A stretch of DNA of 64,000 nucleotides from Candidatus Pelagibacter sp. FZCC0015 (GTDB taxonomy: Bacteria > Pseudomonadota > Alphaproteobacteria > Pelagibacterales > Pelagibacteraceae), in NCBI RefSeq assembly GCF_007833635.1, contig NZ_CP031125.1, positions 806,001-870,000 of the forward strand. The letters run 5' to 3'. The position numbers and the translations under genes are program-made. Below, piece by piece: positions 28,430 through 36,463 of the stretch. The notes below the pieces were generated by a model. It was not told the origin of the DNA. It saw only the letters and a program-made list of their open reading frames with translations, and did not search any database. Numbering within the stretch: the first letter of the stretch is position 1; each line of letters opens with the position of its first letter.

Positions 28430-29920
28430 ATGAGCAAAACAAATTTTTTTTTAAAATATTTAAAAAAAATCACTACTTTTATTAATAATCTTTTAGAAAA
28501 AAATTTAAACAAATTAAATTTTAAGAATCTAAGCTTTTTATTTAAAAATAATAAAATAATTTTAACTTTTGTCGCACTTTTTGTTATTTTAATTTCTTAT
28601 TTATTATTACCTACTTTTTATAATCAAAATGATATTTCAAATAAGCTGAAAAATGAGATTCAAAGTAAATTCGATTTAAATTTTAAATTTTCTAAAAATT
28701 TAAAATATAATTTTTTTCCTAAACCTCATTTTATAATCACAGACTCCAAAATTCTTAATAATGAAAAAGAAATTTCAAAAATTGGTAAATTAAAAATTTT
28801 TATTTCATTTGATGATCTTTTTTCTTTAAAAAATATTAGAGTAAGAGATTTAATATTAGAAAATGCTAATTTTCATTTAAACATAAAAAATTATAATTTC
28901 TTTGTAGAATTATTAAACAGAAGTTTCCAAGATGGAGATATAATAATTAATAATAGTAATGTTTTTTTTAAACATATAGAGGATGAAGTTTTGTTTATAA
29001 TCAAAATTTTTAAAATGAAATATTATTTCGACTCAAAGGAATTAAAAAATATTTTCTATTCAGAAAATGAAATATTTAACATTCCTTTTTCAGTGGAATC
29101 CTTTTTTAGTGAAGATAACAAGAAAATTTTATCTAAAATTAATCTTAATTTAATTAAACTAAATATTGAAAATGAATTGATCTTAGAGAATGATAAAAAA
29201 GTTGGTAAATCAAGATTTAATTTAAATAAAATAAAAAGATTTGTAGATTATAAAATTGAAAAAAATTTATTGAATTTTCATGTTTTTGACAAAATAGATC
29301 AACCAAATATTTCTTATAAGGGAAAGTTTAATTTTAAACCATTTCATGCAAATTTAGAGGGTAAATCAGCTGAAATAAATTTAAATTACTTATTTGGTTC
29401 TAATGCAATCATTGCTCAACTTTTAAAAACTGAAATATTTAATAATAAAAATATTGATTTTAAATTAAGTATAAATGCAGACAATGTTTATAATAATGCA
29501 AACTTTAGAAATATTAATTTAAATTCAAAAATTCAAGAGGGATTAATTGATACTGATAATACAAAATTTGATTGGAGGAATTTTGCAAATTTTGAATTAT
29601 TTGAAAGCTTAATTTTTGTTAGAAATGGAGAGTTAGTTTTGGATGGAAAATTAAAAATAAATGTGAAAGATTATAACGAGATATATAAATTTCTTTTAAC
29701 ACCTAAAAATTATAGAAATAAAATCGATCAAATAGATTTAAGTTTTACTTATAATTTCGATCAAAAAATAGCAGCTTTAAAGGATATTAAAATTGATAAT
29801 AAAATTAATCAGAATATTAATGAAATTCTAAGTAATGTAATTTTAAAAAAAGATGATTTACAAAATAAAATTTATTTTAAAAATTTATTAAATGAAGCAA
29901 TTAAGAGTTATGCTGGATAA
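28430..29920 (+). CDS. AsmA-family-like membrane-anchored protein
   Basis: A 496-residue protein with one membrane helix at about residues 38-56 (NKIILTFVALFVILISYLL) and a large extracytoplasmic part. The stretch after the helix follows the AsmA N-terminal pattern: KLKNEIQSKFDLNFKFS, FFPKPHFIITDSKIL, then ISFDDLFSLKNIRVRDLILE. AsmA/TamB relatives are repeating beta-groove proteins that carry lipids across the periplasm. The middle is very Asn/Lys/Ile-rich and weakly conserved. I place the start at the ATG at 28430 just outside uvrD; the frame is open further upstream, but only inside the opposite-strand uvrD. It overlaps fumC by 13 bases end to end. Confidence 0.7.
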   Translation: MSKTNFFLKYLKKITTFINNLLEKNLNKLNFKNLSFLFKNNKIILTFVALFVILISYLLLPTFYNQNDISNKLKNEIQSKFDLNFKFSKNLKYNFFPKPHFIITDSKILNNEKEISKIGKLKIFISFDDLFSLKNIRVRDLILENANFHLNIKNYNFFVELLNRSFQDGDIIINNSNVFFKHIEDEVLFIIKIFKMKYYFDSKELKNIFYSENEIFNIPFSVESFFSEDNKKILSKINLNLIKLNIENELILENDKKVGKSRFNLNKIKRFVDYKIEKNLLNFHVFDKIDQPNISYKGKFNFKPFHANLEGKSAEINLNYLFGSNAIIAQLLKTEIFNNKNIDFKLSINADNVYNNANFRNINLNSKIQEGLIDTDNTKFDWRNFANFELFESLIFVRNGELVLDGKLKINVKDYNEIYKFLLTPKNYRNKIDQIDLSFTYNFDQKIAALKDIKIDNKINQNINEILSNVILKKDDLQNKIYFKNLLNEAIKSYAG

Positions 29921-31296
29921 ATCATCTTTTTAGGATCCACTATCTTATTGTAATCTTTTTCGTTTATTAATCCTGTTTTTAAAGTTTCATATTTTAAAGT
30001 AGTATTATTTTTGAGTGCAGTTTTTGCAATTTTTGCTGCATTATCGTAACCAATATGTGGAGCTAAAGCAGTTACCAGCATAAGTGAATTATCTAAATGT
30101 TCTTGGATTTTCTTTTTATTAGCTTTTATTCCTTTGACACAATATAGAGCAAAATTTTTTGTGCTGTCAGCAATCAAGTCGATTGATTGTAAAATATTAT
30201 GAGCAATTAAAGGTTTAAAAACGTTTAGCTCAAAATGACCATGAGATCCTGCCATAGTTATACCATTATGATTACCAATAACTTTTACACAAACCATTGT
30301 TACAGCTTCACATTGTGTTGGATTAACCTTCCCTGGCATAATTGATGAACCTGGTTCGTTTTCAGGTAAAATCAACTCTCCATAACCGGCTCTCGGACCA
30401 GAACCTAAAAATCTAATATCATTTGATATCTTCATAAGTGCAACCGCACAAGTATTTAAAGTGCCAGAAAAATTTACAATTGCATCATGAGCCGCAAGTT
30501 CAGCAAATTTATTTGGAGCTGGTTTAAATTTTATTTTTGTAAATTTAGCAATCTCTTTAACAATTTTCTTGTCAAAATTTTTCTTTGAATTTATTCCAGT
30601 GCCAACAGCAGTACCACCTTGTGCAAGAAATAAAATTTCTTTTAAAGCATACTCTATTCTTTCGATACTTTTTTTAACTTGAAAATGATATCCAGAAAAC
30701 TCTTGACCAAGAGAAAGTGGAGTAGCATCCTGCAAATGAGTTCTTCCAATTTTAACAATATTTTTAAATTCGTTAGTTTTTTTTTTTAATTCTTTTTCTA
30801 AAATTTTTAAGCTTGGCAGCATTTTACTTATTGTCTGTTGAGCTACAGAGATATGCATTGCAGTTGGAAAAACATCATTTGTAGATTGTGATTTATTTAC
30901 ATGATCATTTGGATGAACAGGTTTTTTTGTTCCTTTTTTTCCACCTAAAATTTCTATTGCCCTGTTAGCAATGACCTCATTTACATTCATGTTTGTTTGT
31001 GTTCCAGAACCTGTTTGCCAGACCTTTAATGGAAAGTTTTCATCTAATTTACCTTTGATTACTTCATGTGATGCTTTGACTATTGCTTTAGAAATTTTAC
31101 CATCAATTAATTTATCTTTAGCATGCACAATTGCAGCTGATCTTTTAATAATTGCTATTGATTTAATGATTGAAATATTAACTAAAATTTTACCTATATT
31201 AAAAAATTTATTAGATCTCTGAGTAGATGCTCCCCAATATTTATCATTTGGGACATTTATGCTTCCAATACTGTCAAATTCTTTTCTTAATTTCAT
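29908..31296 (-). CDS. fumC: Fumarate hydratase, class II
   Basis: The iron-independent fumarase of the TCA cycle, interconverting fumarate and malate. Class II signatures are clear: GSGTQTNMNVNEVIANRA near residue 95, KSQSTNDVFPTAMHI, the catalytic His in GRTHLQDATPLSLGQE, and the mobile loop GSSIMPGKVNPTQCEA. It could be confused with aspartase, but the KVNPTQCEA loop and HPNDHVNKSQ segment favour fumarase. Length 462 is normal. It converges with the AsmA-like gene with overlapping ends. Confidence 0.95.
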   Translation of the reverse strand: MKLRKEFDSIGSINVPNDKYWGASTQRSNKFFNIGKILVNISIIKSIAIIKRSAAIVHAKDKLIDGKISKAIVKASHEVIKGKLDENFPLKVWQTGSGTQTNMNVNEVIANRAIEILGGKKGTKKPVHPNDHVNKSQSTNDVFPTAMHISVAQQTISKMLPSLKILEKELKKKTNEFKNIVKIGRTHLQDATPLSLGQEFSGYHFQVKKSIERIEYALKEILFLAQGGTAVGTGINSKKNFDKKIVKEIAKFTKIKFKPAPNKFAELAAHDAIVNFSGTLNTCAVALMKISNDIRFLGSGPRAGYGELILPENEPGSSIMPGKVNPTQCEAVTMVCVKVIGNHNGITMAGSHGHFELNVFKPLIAHNILQSIDLIADSTKNFALYCVKGIKANKKKIQEHLDNSLMLVTALAPHIGYDNAAKIAKTALKNNTTLKYETLKTGLINEKDYNKIVDPKKMIYPA

Positions 31297-31363
31297 TGAT
31301 TAATTTTTAAGTAACAAATAATTATTAACATACAATAAATTATTAAAAACATACAGGAGCATT

Positions 31364-31735
31364 ATGTCGAATTTTAGCAAAGTTGGCACTTTCATGAAAA
31401 CTTTTGGTCAGGAAGTAAAAACAAAACCATCATTTAGTACTGACAAAATAAATAAATTAAGGATAGATTTAATAAAAGAGGAGCTAGAGGAGCTTACAGA
31501 AGCTATGAATAATAAGGACTTATTGGAAGTAGCTGATGCGCTAACAGACATATTATATGTAACTTATGGAGCAGGACATGCATTTGGAATTGATCTAGAT
31601 AAATGTTTTGATGAGGTTCAAAATTCAAACATGAGCAAGTTAGACGAAAATGGAAAACCAATTTACAATGAGTCTGGAAAAGTCATGAAAGGTCCTAACT
31701 ATTTTAAGCCGGATCTATCAAAATTTGTGAATTAA
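31364..31735 (+). CDS. MazG-like / phosphoribosyl-ATP pyrophosphohydrolase-like protein
   Basis: A 123-residue all-alpha NTP pyrophosphatase-superfamily protein. The metal-binding helices show as LIKEELEELTEAMNNKDLLEVADALTDILYVTYG, read as ELEEL (EExxE-like) followed by ADALTDI (ExxD-like). The C-terminal FDEVQNSNMSKLDENGKP block is seen in phage and bacterial PRA-PH-like proteins. It probably removes pyrophosphate from a nucleotide. Because it is not in a his operon, a house-cleaning role is more likely than histidine synthesis. It ends four bases inside the opposite-strand nadC end. Confidence 0.8.
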   Translation: MSNFSKVGTFMKTFGQEVKTKPSFSTDKINKLRIDLIKEELEELTEAMNNKDLLEVADALTDILYVTYGAGHAFGIDLDKCFDEVQNSNMSKLDENGKPIYNESGKVMKGPNYFKPDLSKFVN

Positions 31736-32565
31736 ATTTCTAACTTAAAGTCAATTGCAGTAGCGCTGTGTGTAATACTGCCAACAGAAATTCTATTTAC
31801 TCCAGTAGAAGCAATTCTTTTTACAGTTTTTAAAGTAACATTGCCTGAGGCTTCAGTCTCATAATGATTTTTAGCAATTTTAACACCCTCTCTTAAATTT
31901 TTAATACTCATATTATCAAGCAGAACAGTATTAAATTTTAGACCTAATATTGATTTAAGTTGTTTTATTTTATCAACCTCAACCGTAATTTTTTTTCCTT
32001 TTTTATTTTTTATTGCCTTTAAGACCAAAGTTTTTAAATCTGAACTAGCTATGTGGTTATCTTTAATCAGATATTCATCACTTAAATTAAATCTATGATT
32101 TGTACCACCACCTAATTTTACAGCATACTTTTGGATTACTCTTAAATTTGGGATTGTTTTTCTTGTACAACAAATTTTAATTTTTTTTCCTGCTAATTTA
32201 ACAAATTTATTTGTTTTAGTTGCTATACCAGAAATATGAGACAAAAAATTTAAAGCTACTCTTTCAGCGATTAGAATATTTTTTGCATTGCCTTTAATTA
32301 AAGCTACTAAATTCCCCTTTTTAACTCTAGAACCATCTTTTTTCTTAATAATAAATTTTATTTTATCATCAATTAATGAAAAAGTTTGTTTAGCAAATAA
32401 CAATCCTGCAACAATTGCACTTTGATTTGCAATTAATTTAACCGTTACAATTTTATCATCTTTAATTAAACTTGAAGTGATATCTCCTGAAGGATAAAGA
32501 TCTTCGTTTAATGCTAGCTTAACAGTACTTTTGATAAATTCTTTGCTTAGTTTTATTTTGGACAC
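31732..32565 (-). CDS. nadC: Nicotinate-nucleotide pyrophosphorylase (quinolinate phosphoribosyltransferase) NadC
   Basis: Joins quinolinate and PRPP to give nicotinate mononucleotide in NAD synthesis. Typical parts are EDLYPSGDITSSLI near residue 20, ERVALNFLSHISGIATKT near residue 101, CTRKTIPNLRVIQKYAV, the KDNHIASSD block and VEVDKIKQL, LLDNMSIKNL, and EASGNVTLKTVKRIASTGV near the end. Length 277 is normal. It lies four bases after nadA and is co-transcribed with it. Confidence 0.96.
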   Translation of the reverse strand: MSKIKLSKEFIKSTVKLALNEDLYPSGDITSSLIKDDKIVTVKLIANQSAIVAGLLFAKQTFSLIDDKIKFIIKKKDGSRVKKGNLVALIKGNAKNILIAERVALNFLSHISGIATKTNKFVKLAGKKIKICCTRKTIPNLRVIQKYAVKLGGGTNHRFNLSDEYLIKDNHIASSDLKTLVLKAIKNKKGKKITVEVDKIKQLKSILGLKFNTVLLDNMSIKNLREGVKIAKNHYETEASGNVTLKTVKRIASTGVNRISVGSITHSATAIDFKLEI

Positions 32566-32569
32566 TTAA

Positions 32570-33574
32570 TTATCTGCCAATGGCTGCCATTCTTTCTACA
32601 GATATTCTGGCTTTATCAATTGTTTCTTTGTCCATAATTATTTCACCAGTTTCATTCTCTAGACAATCTAATATTTTTGGAAGTGTAATTTTTTTCATAT
32701 GAGGACACATATTACATGGTTTAACAAAATCTACATTTGGATTTTCTATCTGGATATTGTCACTCATTGAGCACTCAGTAACCATCATTACTTTTTTTGG
32801 TTGATTATCTTTTACATATTTGATCATTCCAGATGTTGATCCTGCAAAATCACTTGCTTCAATTACATCAGGAGGACATTCTGGATGTGCAATAATTTTA
32901 ATTCCTGGATTATTTTTTCTAATATCCTCTATTTCTTTTTTATTAAATTGATCATGAACAATACAAATTCCTTTCCATGAAATAATTTCAACATCAGTCT
33001 GAGATGCAACATATTTAGCCAAGTAATCATCAGGTAAAAATATTACTCTTTTTACCCCAAGTGATTTAACTATTTTAACTGCGTTTGCAGATGTACAACA
33101 AACATCTGTTTCCGCCTTAACTTCTGCTGAAGTATTGACATAAGATACAACAGGAACGCCTGGATATTTTTCTTTTAATAACCTAACATCTTTACCTGTA
33201 ATAGATGATGATAGAGAACAGCCAGCATCCATATCAGGAAGAATAACTTTTTTATTAGGGCTCATTAATTTTGCAGTTTCTGCCATGAAATGTACTCCAG
33301 CCATTAAAATAATATCAGCTGAAGTTTTTGAGGCCTCAATTGCTAATGCAAGAGAGTCCGCAGAAAAATCTGCTACACCATGATAAATTTCTGGTGTTTG
33401 GTAGTTGTGGGCTAGAATTACAGCATTCTTCTCTTTTTTTAATTTATTAATTTTATAAATATAAGGAGCATGCACAGACCATTCAATTTCAGGCATTACC
33501 TTAGAAATTTTTTGATAAATGGGATCTGTTGCTTTACGCACTTCTTGTGTAAATTCCATGGGGATTTTTACCAA
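32570..33574 (-). CDS. nadA: Quinolinate synthase NadA
   Basis: A 4Fe-4S enzyme that condenses iminoaspartate with dihydroxyacetone phosphate to quinolinate. Seen are NAVILAHNYQTPEIYHGVAD near residue 51 and the three cluster cysteines in DMDAGCSLSS, near HPECPPDV, and in PCNMCPHMKKITL. It forms a unit with nadC. nadB (L-aspartate oxidase), the usual partner making iminoaspartate, is not adjacent and must be elsewhere or replaced. The N-terminus begins MVKIPMEFTQEVRKATDPIY; no better start is seen. Confidence 0.96.
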   Translation of the reverse strand: MVKIPMEFTQEVRKATDPIYQKISKVMPEIEWSVHAPYIYKINKLKKEKNAVILAHNYQTPEIYHGVADFSADSLALAIEASKTSADIILMAGVHFMAETAKLMSPNKKVILPDMDAGCSLSSSITGKDVRLLKEKYPGVPVVSYVNTSAEVKAETDVCCTSANAVKIVKSLGVKRVIFLPDDYLAKYVASQTDVEIISWKGICIVHDQFNKKEIEDIRKNNPGIKIIAHPECPPDVIEASDFAGSTSGMIKYVKDNQPKKVMMVTECSMSDNIQIENPNVDFVKPCNMCPHMKKITLPKILDCLENETGEIIMDKETIDKARISVERMAAIGR

Positions 33575-33614
33575 TTTGAATCATGATTGTCATTCATTTA
33601 TTATGGGACATATC

Positions 33615-33700
33615 GCGGTCGTGCTGAAATTGGTAGACAGGCACGGTTGAGGGCCGTGTGGACATAGTCCATGAGAGTTCGAGTCTCTCCGACCGCACCA
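33615..33700 (+). tRNA. tRNA-Leu (anticodon GAG)
   Basis: An 86-base class II tRNA with acceptor stem GCGGTCG/CGACCGC, anticodon stem CACGG/CCGTG with loop TTGAGGG (anticodon GAG), a long variable arm (TGGACATAGTCCA), T-arm AGAG-TTCGAGT-CTCT, discriminator A and encoded CCA. The long variable arm and A73 fit leucine. It is followed by a small membrane-protein gene. Confidence 0.97.
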
Positions 33701-33726
33701 AAGTGAATTTTATATAGGAGTTTTTG

Positions 33727-33888
33727 ATGGATAAATTACTTTCAGTAATATTTATGGTTGGTGTTTTGCTTTTAGTTCTACCAAGTTTTTTACAATCAAA
33801 TTCTCAGTTAAAGCAATTTCTTAAAAATCTAAGTATTTGGATTATTGTAGTTTTTATAATTTTAATGATTGTTTATTTATTTAAATAA
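33727..33888 (+). CDS. Small two-helix membrane protein (53 aa)
   Basis: A short frame with a good ribosome site (AGGAG at 33716-33720, six bases before the ATG). It encodes 53 residues in two hydrophobic helices (about residues 4-20 and 34-52) joined by a polar loop around SQLKQF. It starts 26 bases after tRNA-Leu and ends just before the convergent YgfZ-like gene. I do not recognise a family. The well-placed ribosome site and clean membrane-helix pattern argue that it is a real gene. Function unknown. Confidence 0.65.
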   Translation: MDKLLSVIFMVGVLLLVLPSFLQSNSQLKQFLKNLSIWIIVVFIILMIVYLFK

Positions 33889-33893
33889 GAAAA

Positions 33894-34784
33894 TTAGTTT
33901 TTTATCCAATCAGGTTTATTGACATTTATTGAAGCTTCTTTAGTTTTAAAATTTACTTTTTCATCAAAGTTTTCATTTAAATATTTAATTAAAGCAAAAG
34001 GGTAGTCGCTATCAATTAAAACCTTACCTATTTCAACTTCATTGTTATAAATACTTTCACCTTCGTACAGTTTTCCATGAATTACATTTATTGGAAACAA
34101 TCTTTTTGAAAGCTTGTTCTTTAATTTAATTCGCGCTGTATTTTCTTGGCCAACATAACAACCTTTTTTGAAATCAATTCCATTTAATTCTTCAAAATTA
34201 CATTCAATACCAAACAATTTGTCTTTCAATTTATTTAAATCTTTAGGAACTATTCCAAGGCTATGACTAAATGAATAATATTCTTTAAGATTAGCGTCAT
34301 GAAGATCTAGTTTTTTTAAAGATAAATAAAGTTTTTCTAAATTAATAATTAATCTAGCGCCCAAATCCTTATTTCTTGGATCTAAAAATATTGGATCTTC
34401 TCTATATTTAATTGTGTATCCAGGTTGATCTTTTGCTTTATCAAAAGTTAAGAATTTTTCGTAAGAAAATGCTGCTACAACAAATTCATTAGTTAAATTA
34501 AGAATTTCAAGTTTTGATCTTAGCTTATATAGGGATAATTGTTTAAATAATTCCTCTGCCTGAGGTTTTTCACAATCTAAAATATATCCAGACTTGTGTT
34601 TTACGATTATAAATTCATATAAAAATTTTCCTTGGGGTGTAAGCAATGAACTAAAACAACTATTTACATCAGTTACTTTATTTATATCGTTACTGATGAG
34701 ATTTTGAAGAAACTCTTTTGCATCTTCTCCGTTAATATAAAGAATTGCTCTGTCATCTAAAATGTAAACGTTTTTAATATTCAT
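33894..34784 (-). CDS. ygfZ: YgfZ/GcvT-like folate-binding protein (Fe-S cluster upkeep)
   Basis: A 296-residue protein of the GcvT fold. The YgfZ signature KGCYVGQE is at residues 207-214, with the conserved Cys209. The N-terminus (YINGEDAKEFLQNLISNDI near 16-34) and LTPQGKFLYEF near 48 also match. YgfZ uses tetrahydrofolate to help repair or assemble certain iron-sulfur enzymes. It is divergently transcribed from the dihydroorotase-like gene with a 43-base gap. The C-terminal beta-barrel domain is short. Confidence 0.88.
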   Translation of the reverse strand: MNIKNVYILDDRAILYINGEDAKEFLQNLISNDINKVTDVNSCFSSLLTPQGKFLYEFIIVKHKSGYILDCEKPQAEELFKQLSLYKLRSKLEILNLTNEFVVAAFSYEKFLTFDKAKDQPGYTIKYREDPIFLDPRNKDLGARLIINLEKLYLSLKKLDLHDANLKEYYSFSHSLGIVPKDLNKLKDKLFGIECNFEELNGIDFKKGCYVGQENTARIKLKNKLSKRLFPINVIHGKLYEGESIYNNEVEIGKVLIDSDYPFALIKYLNENFDEKVNFKTKEASINVNKPDWIKN

Positions 34785-34827
34785 AATTGATTAATTATAG
34801 AATGTAATATAGTAACCATTTCTAAAA

Positions 34828-36135
34828 ATGTTAGATCTTTTAATTAAAAACGGACAATGTTACATCGATGGTGAATTAAAAGATGTTGATGTTGCTATAA
34901 AAGATGGAAAAATTCAACAGATTGGAGATATTTCAGAAGAAGCAAAAGAAACAATTAATGCAGAAGGCCACACAGTATTACCTGGTTGCATAGATACTCA
35001 AACACATTTTAGAGAACCAGGATCAACGGATACAGAGGATCTTCATTCAGGAAGTAGAGCAGCAATAGCAGGAGGTATTACAAGTGTATTTGAAATGCCG
35101 AATACCAATCCACCTACTTCTAATATGAAGGAATTTCAGAGAAAATTAGATCTCGCTAAAAATAGAATGTATTGTAACTATGCTTTTTATTTTGGAGCAA
35201 CAGCAGACAATGCAGATGATTTAGCAAGTTTAGAAGGTTTGGAAGGATGTTGTGGCATTAAACTTTTTGCAGGATCTTCAACCGGAAATTTATTAGTTGC
35301 TGAAGAGGATGATATAGATAAGGTTTTTCAAAATGCTTCAAAAGTAGTAGCGGTTCATTCTGAAGATGAGGCAATTTTAAATGTTAATAAGAAATTAATA
35401 AAAGAGGGTGATGTTCATACCCATCCAGTATGGAGAAGTGCTGAATGTGCAATAGCTTCTACTAGACGAATTGTTCGAATAGCAGAAAAGCACAACAAAA
35501 AAGCTCATGTGCTTCATATTACTACAAAAGAGGAAATTGATTTTCTATCTCAACATAAAGGAAATATTACATTTGAGATTACTCCTCAGCATTTAACTCT
35601 TTATGCACCAGATTGTTATGACAAGCTTGGGACTTATGCTCAGATGAACCCGCCACTAAGAGATAAATCTCATTATGACAGATTATGGTATGGAGTGAGA
35701 AATAACTTTAATGACACTATTGGATCTGATCATGCTCCGCATTTAAAAGAAAATAAAGATAAGGTATATCCAAATACTCCTTCAGGGATGCCAGGGGTTC
35801 AAACTTTAATGCCTGTAATGTTAAATCACATTAATGATGGAAAATTATCTCTAAACCAATTGATGAATTTTGTTTGTGAAAATCCAGTTAAGATTTTTGG
35901 AATTAAAAACAAAGGATTTATTAAAGAGGGCTATGATGCAGACTTTACAATTGTTGATATGAACAAAACAATCGAAATTAAAAATGAAAATATAGAAAGT
36001 AAATGTAAATGGTCTCCATTTAATGGATTTAAATTTAAAGGAACACCCACACATACAATTATTGCAGGAAACATTAAGATGCAGGATGGAAAAATTTTAG
36101 GAGAGCCAGAGGGAACTCCTTTGACTTTTAGTTAA
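34828..36135 (+). CDS. pyrC: Dihydroorotase-like amidohydrolase (PyrC, class I type)
   Basis: A 435-residue metal-dependent amidohydrolase that would close carbamoyl-aspartate to dihydroorotate in pyrimidine synthesis. Visible are LPGCIDTQTHFREPG (51-65), MPNTNPPTS (90-98), the carbamylated-Lys region GIKLFAGSSTGNL with Lys145, metal His177 in AVHSEDE, His230 in HVLHITT, and the catalytic Asp301 in GSDHAPH. The first metal motif reads Q-T-H (Gln58, His60) where the superfamily usually has H-x-H. I recall similar Q-x-H proteins annotated as dihydroorotases in other alphaproteobacteria. A hydantoinase/allantoinase-like role is the alternative. Confidence 0.85.
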   Translation: MLDLLIKNGQCYIDGELKDVDVAIKDGKIQQIGDISEEAKETINAEGHTVLPGCIDTQTHFREPGSTDTEDLHSGSRAAIAGGITSVFEMPNTNPPTSNMKEFQRKLDLAKNRMYCNYAFYFGATADNADDLASLEGLEGCCGIKLFAGSSTGNLLVAEEDDIDKVFQNASKVVAVHSEDEAILNVNKKLIKEGDVHTHPVWRSAECAIASTRRIVRIAEKHNKKAHVLHITTKEEIDFLSQHKGNITFEITPQHLTLYAPDCYDKLGTYAQMNPPLRDKSHYDRLWYGVRNNFNDTIGSDHAPHLKENKDKVYPNTPSGMPGVQTLMPVMLNHINDGKLSLNQLMNFVCENPVKIFGIKNKGFIKEGYDADFTIVDMNKTIEIKNENIESKCKWSPFNGFKFKGTPTHTIIAGNIKMQDGKILGEPEGTPLTFS

Positions 36136-36463
36136 TGGTTTTAGAAGAATAAATATTTACGAGCGTTAAACCTAATACAATTAAGAACATTCCTAAAATA
36201 ACTTGCCAGCTTAAAGACTGTCCATAAAAAATATATCCAAGTATAGCAATTGTAAAAATTCCTAAACCGCACCATGTTGCATAAACTACTGCCAATGGAA
36301 GTTTAGTTACTACAATTGAGAGACAAAAAAATGCACATACATAAAAAAATATTAAAGCTCCAGTTGGTACTGGTTTTGTAAAACCTTTTGTAACAGGCAA
36401 AAGCATTGTTCCTGAAACTTCAAAGATAGTTGCTGCGATTAAAATTAGATATGTTTTTAACAT
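36128..36463 (-). CDS. Small multidrug resistance (SMR/EmrE-type) transporter
   Basis: A 111-residue protein with four membrane helices in the EmrE pattern. The key membrane glutamate is Glu15 in TIFEVSGT, and the second half carries LAVVYATWCGLGIF and GMFLIVLGLTLVNI, matching the YAIWSGVG and GMxLI segments of EmrE. SMR proteins work as dimers exchanging protons for cationic compounds or guanidinium. Substrate cannot be told. It overlaps the prpE end by one base on the same strand, and its 3' end overlaps the dihydroorotase-like gene by eight bases. Confidence 0.9.
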   Translation of the reverse strand: MLKTYLILIAATIFEVSGTMLLPVTKGFTKPVPTGALIFFYVCAFFCLSIVVTKLPLAVVYATWCGLGIFTIAILGYIFYGQSLSWQVILGMFLIVLGLTLVNIYSSKTIN

